A stretch of 37,930 nucleotides of DNA, from NCBI GenBank assembly GCA_029821195.1, contig JALGTU010000015.1, positions 1 through 37,930 on the forward strand, given 5' to 3'. The stretch is from Candidatus Zipacnadia bacterium. Lineage in GTDB: Bacteria > Armatimonadota > Zipacnadia > Zipacnadales > Zipacnadaceae. The notes beneath the pieces were generated by a model that was given only the letters and a program-made list of their open reading frames with translations, was not told where the DNA came from and made no database searches. Positions 16,336-25,393 of this stretch are shown here, one piece after another; positions within the stretch are counted from its first letter, which is position 1, and each line of letters begins with the position of its first letter. The position numbers were made by a program, and so were the translations under genes.

Positions 16336-17492
16336 CGGCTACCGTTACCCCCGCGCCTGCCGTTGTGCCGGGCTACAGCCAGCACCAGGCCGGCTGCCAC
16401 CATCGAGCTGACCAGACTGCTGCCGCCCGCGCTGACAAAGGGCAGCGTCAGGCCAGTAGGGGGAATCACGGCGGTAGCAACGGCAATGTTCACGAAGGCC
16501 TGCAGCGTGAGGGCGACCCCGATGCCGGCGGCTAGATACAAACCCAGGCGACTATTACTGCTGCGCCCGATCCGGAAGGCCAGCGCGGCCAGCAGGACCA
16601 CCAGGAACAGCACCCCCAGCGCACCCCACAGCCCGAGCTCTCCGGCGATGACGCAGTATATCGAGTCAGTGTGCGGGAAGGGCAGAGTCTTCCACTTGTC
16701 CGGGCTCATCCCCAGCCCACTGCCAAATAGCCCACCCCGCGCTATGGCGATAAGCATGCTGTAAATGTGATATCCCGCCTGGTGGATATACTCTTCGGGC
16801 TGAAGCCAGGCCTTAATACGCATCACGATATAGGGCTTGGTGAGCGCAAATGATATGCCCGCGGCCAACAGCGACAGCGCGATCGGCACCAGGTAGCGCA
16901 GACGCGCGCCGCCCAGGAAGGCCAACGCCAGGGCCAGCAACACCACCAGCATAGCCATGCCCTGGTCGGACTGCTTGATCAGCAGCCCAATCATCAAGCC
17001 AGTAGCCACAACTATGGGCAGGACCACTGTATATAGATTCTTGCGGTTCATCGGGCCCCGGGCCAGGTAGAGCGCCACTGTCGCCACGTAGGCGACCTTG
17101 GCAAACTCTGAGGGCTGAACGCCCCAAAGCCAGCGGTGGGCACCGCCTATCTCTCGGCCCCAGATCGCCGCCGCCGCCATTGCGATCAGTCCAATCAGGA
17201 AGGCGGGGCGACTGAGCCGCTCAATTAGCTTCAGCGGCAGCAGGCTGACGACCACCATTCCCAGCAGGCCGTAACCGGCATGCTTCAACTGACTCTTCAG
17301 AAAGAAGTAGGCATCACCGTCACCGTAGCCGGGGGTGGGCCGACCCGCCAGCGGGAAGCTGGAAGAGAATACAAAGACGATCCCCAACACTACCAGTCCG
17401 TAGACCACCAGCAGAAAGCGTCGGCCAACCGGCCCGTACGCGCCATCGTATTCATTTCGCTCCGCTGCACCGAGTTGCGCAACACTTACCAC
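16332..17492 (-). CDS. ftsW: FtsW, septal peptidoglycan glycosyltransferase (SEDS family)
   Basis: 386 residues, about ten membrane spans. It polymerises lipid II at the septum together with the class B PBP encoded upstream. Seen: WGVQPSEFAK (about 124-133), QSDQG with the catalytic Asp (about 175), FPHTDSIYCVIAGELG (about 275-290) and PFVSAGGSSL (about 355-364). Start is GTG at 17492, 3 nt after murD, with AAGGGGG 8 nt upstream. RodA is an alternative SEDS identity, but position between murD and murG identifies FtsW. Confidence 0.93.
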   Translation of the reverse strand: MVSVAQLGAAERNEYDGAYGPVGRRFLLVVYGLVVLGIVFVFSSSFPLAGRPTPGYGDGDAYFFLKSQLKHAGYGLLGMVVVSLLPLKLIERLSRPAFLIGLIAMAAAAIWGREIGGAHRWLWGVQPSEFAKVAYVATVALYLARGPMNRKNLYTVVLPIVVATGLMIGLLIKQSDQGMAMLVVLLALALAFLGGARLRYLVPIALSLLAAGISFALTKPYIVMRIKAWLQPEEYIHQAGYHIYSMLIAIARGGLFGSGLGMSPDKWKTLPFPHTDSIYCVIAGELGLWGALGVLFLVVLLAALAFRIGRSSNSRLGLYLAAGIGVALTLQAFVNIAVATAVIPPTGLTLPFVSAGGSSLVSSMVAAGLVLAVARHNGRRGGNGSR

Positions 17493-17495
17493 AGC

Positions 17496-18902
17496 TTACT
17501 GCCCCCTTGCGGCTTCCTGCTGCGCGATCTGCCGCGCCAGGCGGGTGAAGGTCTCGCCCCGGTGGACCTGATCCTGGAACATATCGAAGCTGGCGCAGCC
17601 GGGCAGCAGCACAATAGTGTCACCGGGCGCGGCGCGCCGGTAGCATTCTTCGACGGCTTGGTCCATACTGACCGCGGCGATAGTGTCAGTAGCGCCGCCG
17701 ATGGCTGCCTCCAGGGCCGGGCCACTTTCGCCGATCAGGCAAACAAGCTTGGCCCGCTCGCCCAGTCGGTGCCCAAACTGGCTGAAATCGGCCCCTTTGC
17801 TCTGGCCTCCAGCGATGACCAGAACCGGCCCAGACAGGGTAGTCAGGTCGGCCATCGCCGCCGCGGTGTTGGTCGCCTTCGAATCGTCAATGAACTTGAT
17901 GCCGCGCACCTCGACCACTTCCCGCAGCAAGTGATCCGCTGGCTCGAATTTCTTCAGCCCCTCCGCCATTTGCCCAGCAGTCGCGCCGCACAGCCCGGCA
18001 GCCAATCCGGCGGCCAGCGCATTGGTCACATTGTGCAGGCCCGGGACGGGCATATCCTCGGCAGCAAGGATGCGCTGCGGCCCCGCGCCAGTCTCCACGA
18101 CCAGGTAGCCCTCCTCCACTCGCCCGGCGGCATCCTGCGAACGGGCGGAGACCGCCAGCAGCGTGCTCGGCACCTGCGTTTGCATCGCGGCCACAGTAGG
18201 GTCGTCAATACAGAGTATGGCGTAGTCATCGCCGGTCTGATTGCGAAACAGGCGGGCTTTGGCGGCGCCATACTCAGCCAGGTCGGCGTGGCGGTCGAGG
18301 TGATCGGGCGTAATGTTGAGCAGGATGGCTATATACGGCCGGAAGTGCATGGTCGTCTCAAGCTGAAAGCTGCTGACCTCCACCACCATAACCTCCGCCT
18401 GGTCTGCCCGGTCAATCTGACTGATGACGGGCAGGCCGATATTCCCGGCGACCACGTTGGGAATGCCGGCGGCATCCAGCATATGACCCGTCATCATTGT
18501 CGTGGTGCCCTTGCCATTAGTGCCAGTGATAGCGACCATCGGCACCGGGCACAGCCGATAGGCCAACTCGATCTCACCGATGACCTCGATGCCCGCGACG
18601 CGCGCCTCGGTCAGCGCAGGATGCTCGCGGGGCACCCCGGGGCTAATTACTATCAGATCCACGTCGCCCAGTTGGCTCAACCCGCCGAATTCAGCGACCA
18701 CCTCTGCGCCCAGGCTGGTCACCTCGTGATGCGCATCAGCCAGTTCGGCGGCGGTCTTGGCATCGGCACCGACGACCTGCGCGCCGCGATTAAGCAGGTA
18801 ACGCACACTAGCCAGGCCGGTGCGCGCCAGGCCCACGACCCCCACGCGCTTGCCACTTAGATCAGTTTCTTCTCCGAAAACAGTATGCCCAGGGAGCGTC
18901 AT
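17496..18902 (-). CDS. murD: MurD, UDP-MurNAc-L-Ala:D-Glu ligase
   Basis: 468 residues. It adds D-Glu to UDP-MurNAc-L-Ala using ATP. A Rossmann-like N-domain begins at KRVGVVGLARTG (18-29). The P-loop GTNGKGTT (127-134) has G where most MurD have S. EVSSFQLE, NITPDHLDRH, GLHNVTNALAA (central domain) and IDDSKATN plus PGCASFDMF (C-domain) follow. AGGAG is 7 nt from the ATG. It is packed 9 nt after mraY and 3 nt before ftsW, so it is part of one transcript. Confidence 0.95.
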   Translation of the reverse strand: MTLPGHTVFGEETDLSGKRVGVVGLARTGLASVRYLLNRGAQVVGADAKTAAELADAHHEVTSLGAEVVAEFGGLSQLGDVDLIVISPGVPREHPALTEARVAGIEVIGEIELAYRLCPVPMVAITGTNGKGTTTMMTGHMLDAAGIPNVVAGNIGLPVISQIDRADQAEVMVVEVSSFQLETTMHFRPYIAILLNITPDHLDRHADLAEYGAAKARLFRNQTGDDYAILCIDDPTVAAMQTQVPSTLLAVSARSQDAAGRVEEGYLVVETGAGPQRILAAEDMPVPGLHNVTNALAAGLAAGLCGATAGQMAEGLKKFEPADHLLREVVEVRGIKFIDDSKATNTAAAMADLTTLSGPVLVIAGGQSKGADFSQFGHRLGERAKLVCLIGESGPALEAAIGGATDTIAAVSMDQAVEECYRRAAPGDTIVLLPGCASFDMFQDQVHRGETFTRLARQIAQQEAARGQ

Positions 18903-18911
18903 TTGCGACTC

Positions 18912-19886
18912 CTAAAGCAGACTGATCGCCATAAGAATCCCGGCACCGGCGGCTACTGCACCGACCAGCCAGAAGCGCACTACTATCTGCGGCTCTGCCC
19001 AGCCGCGCAGTTCGAACGCGTGATGGATCGGCGTCATTGCAAATACCCGCCGTCCGGTCCGGCGGAACCAGAGCACCTGGATGATGACCGTCAGAGTCTC
19101 GACCACAAACACCAGAGCCGCCACCGCGAAGACGAGCTCGATACCGGCGGCAACAGCAATGCCTCCCAGCAGCGCGCCCAGCCCGATGCTGCCCACATCA
19201 CCCATAAAGATCTGGGCGGGATGGGCGTTGAGCCACAGGAACCCGGCGCTCGCTCCGGCGACCAGAACCGACAGCATGGCAAGCTGGGGCGCCCCGGTCA
19301 GCCAACAGATCACGGCCAGGGCCAGCGCACACTCGCTCACCAGCCCGGCCGCCAGACCATCCAGCCCGTCGGTCAGGTTAACTGCGTTGGCACTGGCAAC
19401 TATCACCAGCGCGCCCAGTATTATCCGCGCGGGGCCCGGCCAGGCGCTGAAGCCCAGCAGCATGCTGCCGCCGATAGCGGGTTCGCCGGTGATGAACCAG
19501 GCAAAGCCCAGGGCGACCAGCAACTCGGCGGTCAGGCGATAGCGCGCTTTGATGCCCAAAGTGGCCTGCTGGCGGGATTTGACGTAGTCATCAATAAAGC
19601 CCAGCACGGCCAATACCACCATCAACCACAATACGCCCAGTATCTGCCAGCCGCCTGCGTGGTCAACCTTGACTATCAACAGGCCGACGACCACCACAAC
19701 CGCCAGCACAGACAACCCACCCAGGGACGGTGTGCCCTGTTTGCGTTGATGCCGACTGGGCGCATCTTCCCGCACTGTTGCCCGCCAGTTGAACCACCGG
19801 GCTACCGAGACGTTGAGGGCAGTCAGCGCCGCCGCCGCCAGCAACACACCCACAAAGAGGGTCAAGGCTGCCGCCAGGTCAGACAT
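18912..19886 (-). CDS. mraY: MraY, phospho-MurNAc-pentapeptide translocase
   Basis: 324 residues with about ten membrane spans. It makes lipid I by moving phospho-MurNAc-pentapeptide to undecaprenyl phosphate. Motifs: HQRKQGTPSLGG (46-57), FIDDYVKS (97-104, catalytic Asp pair), NAVNLTDGLDGLA (167-179), GDVGS (229-233) and MTPIHHAFELRGW (284-296). The HHH cluster usual here reads HHA. The start overlaps murF by 8 nt. Confidence 0.95.
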   Translation of the reverse strand: MSDLAAALTLFVGVLLAAAALTALNVSVARWFNWRATVREDAPSRHQRKQGTPSLGGLSVLAVVVVVGLLIVKVDHAGGWQILGVLWLMVVLAVLGFIDDYVKSRQQATLGIKARYRLTAELLVALGFAWFITGEPAIGGSMLLGFSAWPGPARIILGALVIVASANAVNLTDGLDGLAAGLVSECALALAVICWLTGAPQLAMLSVLVAGASAGFLWLNAHPAQIFMGDVGSIGLGALLGGIAVAAGIELVFAVAALVFVVETLTVIIQVLWFRRTGRRVFAMTPIHHAFELRGWAEPQIVVRFWLVGAVAAGAGILMAISLL

Positions 19887-21246
19887 AGTCCATCAATCCT
19901 TTCACCACCCGCTCCAGGGCCATCCCCCGTGAGCCTTTCACCAGCACAACATCCGATGAGATGAGCTCTGCGGCGAGCAAGTCAACTGCTTCATCCGGGT
20001 GTTCTACTGTGTCTGAACGGACGCCCGCTGCCGCTGCCTCTTCGGCCGCCAGGGCTGCCCATTCGCCCAGCGCAACCAGCCACTCAATGCCCTTCTCAAC
20101 ACAGAGCCGACCGACGCGGCGGTGTTCTTCTTCCGATGCCGGCCCTAGCTCGAGCATATCCCCGAAGACAAAGATCTTGCGGCCGGGCAACTCCACCAGC
20201 ATGTCCAGCGCTGCAACGACAGAATGGGGTGCTGCATTGTACGCGTCGTCAATCAGCGTAGTGCCCCGGGCCAGTATGTGCACTTCGCACCGCATCTCCT
20301 CGAGCGGACAGTTCGCCAAGCCCTCGGCAATACACTCCGTCGAGTCGGTCACCGCCCACGCTGCGGCCGCTGCGGCTGCAGCATTGAAGACGTTGTGCAT
20401 ACCTGGCAAGGCAATCTTCGCCGATACGGTCTCAGCCCCGATGCTCAGCCGCAGGTCTGCTCCTTCCAACCCCCGCAGCTTAACATTCTCGATACGCACA
20501 TCAGCGCTGGGGTTCACGCCAAACGATACCGTTCGGCAGGGCGCCAGCTCGGCAAACAGGTGGTAATAAAAGTCATCGGCGTTGAGCACGGCCATGCCGT
20601 CTTGCGGCAGGGCATGCAGCAACTCGGCCTTGGCCTGGGCGATGGCGTCACGGCTGCCCAGTCGGCCCAAATGCGTCTGCCCGATGTTAGTTATGAGGCC
20701 CACGTCGGGCGCAGCTAGCTCCGCCAGGTATGCTATTTCCCCGCGGCCGCGCATCGCGAACTCCAACACACAGTGCCGATGCTCGCCGTCCAGTGACAAC
20801 AGCACACGAGGCACACCGACCTCGTTGTTCTGATTGCCCGGCGAGATCAGCGTCGGCCCCTGCCTGGCCAGTATCGCGCCGATCATATTCTTGGTGGTAG
20901 TCTTGCCAACACTGCCAGTGACTGCGACCACCGACAGATCAAACTGCCGCCGATACCAACCCGCCAGCTTACCGTACGCGGCCACAGTATCGGCTACGAC
21001 GACCAGTGACCGGCCCTCGGGCAGATCGTTCCGTTCTCGGCTTACCACAGCGGCCGGCGCACCAGCGGCAAAGGCCTGCGCCAGGAAGTCGTGGCCGTCG
21101 AAGTTCTCGCCGCGCAGGGCGACGAACAGGTCTCCGGCCCGGAGGGTGCGGCTGTCAGTCGAGACACCGTGAACTTCGCTGTCGCCGCCTCCTCCATGTA
21201 GTTCGCCTCCGGTTGCCTCAGCTACTTGTGCCAATGTGATTCTCAT
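19879..21246 (-). CDS. murF: MurF, D-Ala-D-Ala adding ligase
   Basis: 455 residues. It joins D-Ala-D-Ala to UDP-MurNAc-tripeptide. N-domain DSRTLRAGDLFVAL (about 31-44), P-loop GSVGKTTT (111-118), NQNNEVGVP, EFAMRGRGEI, NIGQTHLGRLGS, PGMHNVFNAAAA and DDAYNAAPHS (C-domain, with the DxYNANP-type motif as DAYNAAP). It begins 11 nt after murE and overlaps mraY. Confidence 0.95.
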   Translation of the reverse strand: MRITLAQVAEATGGELHGGGGDSEVHGVSTDSRTLRAGDLFVALRGENFDGHDFLAQAFAAGAPAAVVSRERNDLPEGRSLVVVADTVAAYGKLAGWYRRQFDLSVVAVTGSVGKTTTKNMIGAILARQGPTLISPGNQNNEVGVPRVLLSLDGEHRHCVLEFAMRGRGEIAYLAELAAPDVGLITNIGQTHLGRLGSRDAIAQAKAELLHALPQDGMAVLNADDFYYHLFAELAPCRTVSFGVNPSADVRIENVKLRGLEGADLRLSIGAETVSAKIALPGMHNVFNAAAAAAAAWAVTDSTECIAEGLANCPLEEMRCEVHILARGTTLIDDAYNAAPHSVVAALDMLVELPGRKIFVFGDMLELGPASEEEHRRVGRLCVEKGIEWLVALGEWAALAAEEAAAAGVRSDTVEHPDEAVDLLAAELISSDVVLVKGSRGMALERVVKGLMDYV

Positions 21247-21257
21247 GTCCGTTCTAC

Positions 21258-22757
21258 TTACACTCCGGTCTCAAGTTGGCTGAGTGCTTCCCGTGCCACT
21301 TCGCGATCGTCAAAGGCTATCGTCTCGTCGCCGATTATCTGGCAGGTCTCGTGACCTTTACCGGCAATCACCAGGATATCCCCGGCCCGGCATTGTGCCA
21401 CAGCCTCAAAGATCGCTTGCTGTCGGTCCGCCTCGGTGGTGTAGTCGCCGCCGGTTGCTCCGGCAACGATTTCGTCTATGATAGCCTGCGGGTCTTCCGA
21501 GCGCGGGTTATCGGACGTGATTATTGTAAAGTCGGCGATCGAAGTGGCGATTCGGCCCATCTGCGGTCGTTTACCGCGGTCGCGATCGCCGCCGCACCCG
21601 AATACACACAGCAGCCGTCCCGGCCGCAGCGCCCGCGCCGCCCGCAACACGCTGTCCAGCGCATCCGGCGTGTGCGCATAGTCAACTATAACCGTAAAAT
21701 CCTGCCCTTCATCAATTCGCTCGAAGCGGCCGGGGACTTGATCCAGCCGCTCCAGGCCCGTGCCAATTTGCTGGGGCTCGATGCCCAACCCCCAGCCGCA
21801 CGCCGCTGCGGCCAGCGCGTTGTACAGATTAAACTCTCCCGTCAGCTTGAGCTTGACCGCCAGCGGCTCGACTTCAGGCAGGATCAGTCGCAGCTCTATG
21901 CCCTCAGGGCCAATCTGGGCGTTTGCCGCAGTCACCATCGCTGCCGGGTCGAGTCCATACGTGACGGTCCGTGCCGCTGTCATCTCCCGGATGCGCACCC
22001 CGGCGGCATCGTCAATATTGACAATCGCGACCATGCATTTGCTCGGTTCGGCGAGCGCAACGTAATCAGTGAATAGGCGCAGCTTGGCGGCGAAATAGTC
22101 GCCCAGGTCGGCGTGAAAGTCGAGGTGGTCCTGGCTCAGATTCGTGAATACGGCGGCGTCGAATTGGCACATCCAGGTGCGGTCCAGCGCCAGGCCATGT
22201 GAGGAGACTTCCATAGTCACGTGGGTGACGTCGGCATCTCGCATCTGCGCCAGCAGCTCCTGCAGCTCGACGCTATCAGGCGTGGTTCGGTCGGCGGCAA
22301 GCTGCTTGCCCGCGATGAACCGCGCAGTTGTGCTCACCAATCCCGTGCGCACCCCCCCGGCTCGAAAGATGCTGTCAACCAGGAAAGCGGTTGTGGTCTT
22401 CCCGTTGGTTCCGGTGACACCGACCAGCGTCAGGTTCTCGGAGGGATGGTCCCAGAACTCGGCGGCGATTTCAGCGGCAGCCCGCCGCGAGTCGGGCACC
22501 GCAATAGCGGTGACATGATCGGGTACGAGCTGAGCGGAGTGGTCATCCTGGTAGACCACGGCGCTCGCGCCTCGGGCCACAGCGGCGGGGATGAAGTCGT
22601 GGCCGTCGGCAGCGTAGCCCTCTACGGCCACAAATATGTTCCCGGGCGTCACTCGCCGCGAGTCTACGGTAACGCCCGTGATAGCTGGGGTTGAGACCAG
22701 GCGCCGACTATCGGCCCAACGCCCGGTCAGATTGTCCAAGGTCTTATCAGGCGACAC
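21258..22757 (-). CDS. murE: MurE, UDP-MurNAc-L-Ala-D-Glu:meso-DAP ligase
   Basis: 499 residues from a GTG at 22757. P-loop GTNGKTTT (116-123), MEVSSHGLALDR (182-193), the carbamylated-lysine segment YFAAKLRLF (K225 region), VDYAHTPD (358-365), FGCGGDRDRGKRP (386-398) and SDNPRSEDP (415-423). The DNPR motif marks meso-diaminopimelate specificity rather than lysine, so the wall should be DAP-type. It lies 29 nt after ftsI. The Shine-Dalgarno sequence is weak (GGAAG). Confidence 0.95.
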   Translation of the reverse strand: MSPDKTLDNLTGRWADSRRLVSTPAITGVTVDSRRVTPGNIFVAVEGYAADGHDFIPAAVARGASAVVYQDDHSAQLVPDHVTAIAVPDSRRAAAEIAAEFWDHPSENLTLVGVTGTNGKTTTAFLVDSIFRAGGVRTGLVSTTARFIAGKQLAADRTTPDSVELQELLAQMRDADVTHVTMEVSSHGLALDRTWMCQFDAAVFTNLSQDHLDFHADLGDYFAAKLRLFTDYVALAEPSKCMVAIVNIDDAAGVRIREMTAARTVTYGLDPAAMVTAANAQIGPEGIELRLILPEVEPLAVKLKLTGEFNLYNALAAAACGWGLGIEPQQIGTGLERLDQVPGRFERIDEGQDFTVIVDYAHTPDALDSVLRAARALRPGRLLCVFGCGGDRDRGKRPQMGRIATSIADFTIITSDNPRSEDPQAIIDEIVAGATGGDYTTEADRQQAIFEAVAQCRAGDILVIAGKGHETCQIIGDETIAFDDREVAREALSQLETGV

Positions 22758-22786
22758 ACTGAATCGCTTCCGTTCACACGTTACGG

Positions 22787-24604
22787 TCAGGTACCGTCGG
22801 GCCGTGCCGATGTTTCCGGGACCCGAGGGCCGCCTTCTTGCAGCATATACACCGCGATCTCGCGGGCGACCGGCGCCGCCACTGTCGAGCCGTGCCGGTT
22901 CTCTCCTCGGACCCTGGCGGTTACCAGGATAACAAAACGCGGCGTGGCGTCAAGTGGCGCCACCAGCACAAAACTGACTATATGCTGCCCCTCGAGCCAT
23001 TTTCGCTTCTTGGAATCCCAGATCTGTGCCGTGCCCGTCTTGCCCCCGACTGCAACTCCCTCGATCTGCGCCCGCAGGCCGGTGCCGTGTTCGACGGCTC
23101 CGCGGATCAGACTACGAACGATCCGGGAAGTCTCCTCCGAGCATACCCGCCTGATCGGCACGGGATTCACCTGCCGGTAGACGCTGCCATCCGCATTAAG
23201 CACCCGGTCCACGACGTACGGCTGCATCAGCACGCCGCCGTTGACCACCGCAGATACTGCTGCCACCAATTGGAGATCGGTCACTGCCACGCCTTGGCCA
23301 AAGCCCATATTGGCCACGTCGCGCTCGTACATCTTCTTTGAGTCCCGCAAGCTTCCCGCTGCCTCACCCGGGAAACCAGCCCGAGTATATGCACCTAACC
23401 CACAGCGCCGCAAGAACTTCACGTACCGTTCGGCACCAACTTTCGTAGCAGTTAGCGCGGCGCAGATGTTGCACGATTTGGCGATCATCCCCGCCATGTT
23501 CAGCCGACCATGCCCCCCGTTGCTGGCCCACCGACCCCAGCACTTCAACGGCTTGCCGCCCACCTCTGTGGTCCCAGGACAGTAGAAGGTATCGGTGAGG
23601 CTGACCGCGCCGCTGTCCAGCGCTGCCGCCGCCAGCAGTACCTTGAAGGTACTGCCCGGCTCGTACGCGCGGGTGACCGACAGATTGACCAGATTCCTTG
23701 GGGGAATGTCCACCCGGGCGACGCCCGTACCAGCGGAGGCAATGGTGTTGGGATCATAGTTGGGGCGACTGGCCAGAGCCAGAATCGCACCGGTACCCGC
23801 GTCCATGACCACCGCCGTAGCCTCGTCGGGGTCTTCGCGCTGCCAGCACCGGGCCAGGGCATCATCCACCACTCTTTGCAGGTCCCAATCCACCGTCAGG
23901 ACCAGATCCTTGCCGGGCACAGCCGGCAGCGCCGGCTGGTTCTCCATTCCTACTATCCTGCGCCCCCAGGCATCCTGGTTCACAAGCGGCGTGCCCTCAC
24001 GCCCCTGCAAGACGAAGCGGTACCGGCGCTCCAGCCCGCCCAACGGCCGGTGATCGCTGCTGAAATAGCCCAACAGGTGACAGCCGACCTCGCCTTCGGG
24101 GTACACGCGCTTGTACTCCAGGTCCTGGGTTATGCCCGCCAGCCGCCGGGCCAGGACCTGTTCCGCAGTATCCAGCGGTACTCGCCGCTCCAGGTAGGCA
24201 AAATCACGCTCACTGTTGAGCTTCTGCTCGATCTGCTCAACTGGTATACCCAGAACACTGTTCAGATACCGGCTCGCCTCGCCAACATCCTCATAGCGTC
24301 GCAATAGCTTGGGGTCAACCTTCAACGAGGCAGTCACGACGCTGTCGGCCACTATTCGCCCCCGCCGGTCACGGATAGCGCCCGGCTGGGGAACTGCGGG
24401 GCGATGGGGGGGATCAACACGGGCGGCTACCGCCAGGAAATGATCGCGGTTAATAAGCTGGACATAGACCAGGCGAGCCGCTAATCCGAGAGCTAGAGCG
24501 ATAATACCAATCAGCATCGCCCGCAGCACCCGCCGCTCAGGGAGGCCGTTGCCGCGGGCCGCCGATGGCCCGGCTATGCTGTGAGCAAGGCGGCTACTGT
24601 TCAC
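22787..24604 (-). CDS. ftsI: FtsI-type class B penicillin-binding protein (septal transpeptidase)
   Basis: 605 residues from the GTG at 24604; GTG at 24607 is equally possible, and the open frame further up overlaps ftsL. One membrane span (about 27-48), then a PBP dimerisation domain and a transpeptidase domain with EPGSTFK (Ser318, Lys321), SCN (377-379) and GGKTGT (520-525). It cross-links septal peptidoglycan on the outer side of the membrane with FtsW. There is no C-terminal PASTA domain, unlike many Gram-positive homologues; the tail after about 585 is short. Gene order ftsL-ftsI-murE identifies it as the division PBP. Confidence 0.92.
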   Translation of the reverse strand: MNSSRLAHSIAGPSAARGNGLPERRVLRAMLIGIIALALGLAARLVYVQLINRDHFLAVAARVDPPHRPAVPQPGAIRDRRGRIVADSVVTASLKVDPKLLRRYEDVGEASRYLNSVLGIPVEQIEQKLNSERDFAYLERRVPLDTAEQVLARRLAGITQDLEYKRVYPEGEVGCHLLGYFSSDHRPLGGLERRYRFVLQGREGTPLVNQDAWGRRIVGMENQPALPAVPGKDLVLTVDWDLQRVVDDALARCWQREDPDEATAVVMDAGTGAILALASRPNYDPNTIASAGTGVARVDIPPRNLVNLSVTRAYEPGSTFKVLLAAAALDSGAVSLTDTFYCPGTTEVGGKPLKCWGRWASNGGHGRLNMAGMIAKSCNICAALTATKVGAERYVKFLRRCGLGAYTRAGFPGEAAGSLRDSKKMYERDVANMGFGQGVAVTDLQLVAAVSAVVNGGVLMQPYVVDRVLNADGSVYRQVNPVPIRRVCSEETSRIVRSLIRGAVEHGTGLRAQIEGVAVGGKTGTAQIWDSKKRKWLEGQHIVSFVLVAPLDATPRFVILVTARVRGENRHGSTVAAPVAREIAVYMLQEGGPRVPETSARPDGT

Positions 24605-24693
24605 CACTGAGGCCCTCGGATTAAGAAAGAATAAGCTGCCAATTGGCAGCCCAGCGGACCAGCGCCTGGCCCTTGCCCGTCGCCCCCATCCGG

Positions 24694-25152
24694 TCAAAAA
24701 CTGTCGGCAACAACAACCCGATGACCGATACTGACCGGCTCGGGACCAGCGGGCCCCGGACGGCTGGCCACAGCCTCCGGGTGCGGGGTTAGCGGCGAAA
24801 TGGTCCATTGCTGCTGGGGCAAAGCCGGCAACTGTACTAAGTCCGTCGCCTCAGGATTAAAGACCATGTTGGCACGGTCGGCGAATTCGCGCAAGCGCGC
24901 GCGATCGCGCAGCGCGGCTACCCGGTGCCAGAGCTGGCGCTGTGTAGCCGTCTGCTTAGCAATCTGGCGGTCTAGGCTGCGCACCTGAAGCTCCAATACC
25001 GACACGCGGGCACAGAACACCAGAAAGAGAATACTAGCCAGGCCTATACAGCTAATTATCAGGCCCGGCCAAATGATCTCGCGCCAGATTATGCGCAGCT
25101 TGCTTCGCCTCCGCACTGAAGCCTGGCTGGTGCGCCCCCGGTTTTTGCTCAC
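24694..25152 (-). CDS. ftsL: FtsL-like bitopic division protein
   Basis: 152 residues from the GTG at 25152, with AGGAGGT 7 nt upstream. A basic N-terminus (about 1-25), one membrane span (about 27-47), then a short coiled-coil-like segment (about 50-95) with LELQVRSLDRQIAKQ, and a Pro-rich tail. FtsL proteins bridge the FtsI/FtsW synthase and other divisome parts and have very little sequence identity. The call rests on topology and position between rsmH and ftsI. Confidence 0.75.
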   Translation of the reverse strand: MSKNRGRTSQASVRRRSKLRIIWREIIWPGLIISCIGLASILFLVFCARVSVLELQVRSLDRQIAKQTATQRQLWHRVAALRDRARLREFADRANMVFNPEATDLVQLPALPQQQWTISPLTPHPEAVASRPGPAGPEPVSIGHRVVVADSF

Positions 25153-25279
25153 CGCTATGACCTCCTGCGCTGGTTGTCTCCAGCCCGCCGGGGCTGATTG
25201 CACCGAAGTTTGAGGGGGGGTGGGTGCCCGGCTGCGGCCCCTGCTCCGAGCTGTCTGCTTGTCTGGTTGCAGTTATTAC

Positions 25280-25308
25280 TTGATTCCCTGCATCAATTAT
25301 GCTACAAT
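25280..25308 (+). promoter_or_regulatory. Sigma-70-like promoter antisense to the dcw cluster
   Basis: TTGATT (25280-25285), a 17-nt spacer and TACAAT (25303-25308) on the plus strand lie in the 241-nt gap between rsmH and ftsL. Transcription would run antisense into rsmH. No convincing plus-strand gene follows. The gap itself holds no plausible protein. Confidence 0.35.
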
Positions 25309-25393
25309 GCAGGTTACCTTGGTGCTGTGAACTGTGCTGTGATTGGTGGTGTGTGTTTGCCGCCACTGGTGCTGCTACTGGCACCCACCCTCC

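Noticed and set aside
17280-19964. Long plus-strand frames opposite ftsW, murD and mraY, rich in His, Gln and Arg.
   Set aside because: Typical antisense artefacts of GC-rich genes with all sense motifs intact.
25052-25384. Minus-strand open frame of 110 codons spanning the rsmH-ftsL gap.
   Set aside because: It overlaps ftsL, has low-complexity His/Gln/Pro/Gly composition, and no fold-like pattern; ftsL with its GTG and AGGAGGT site explains the region.
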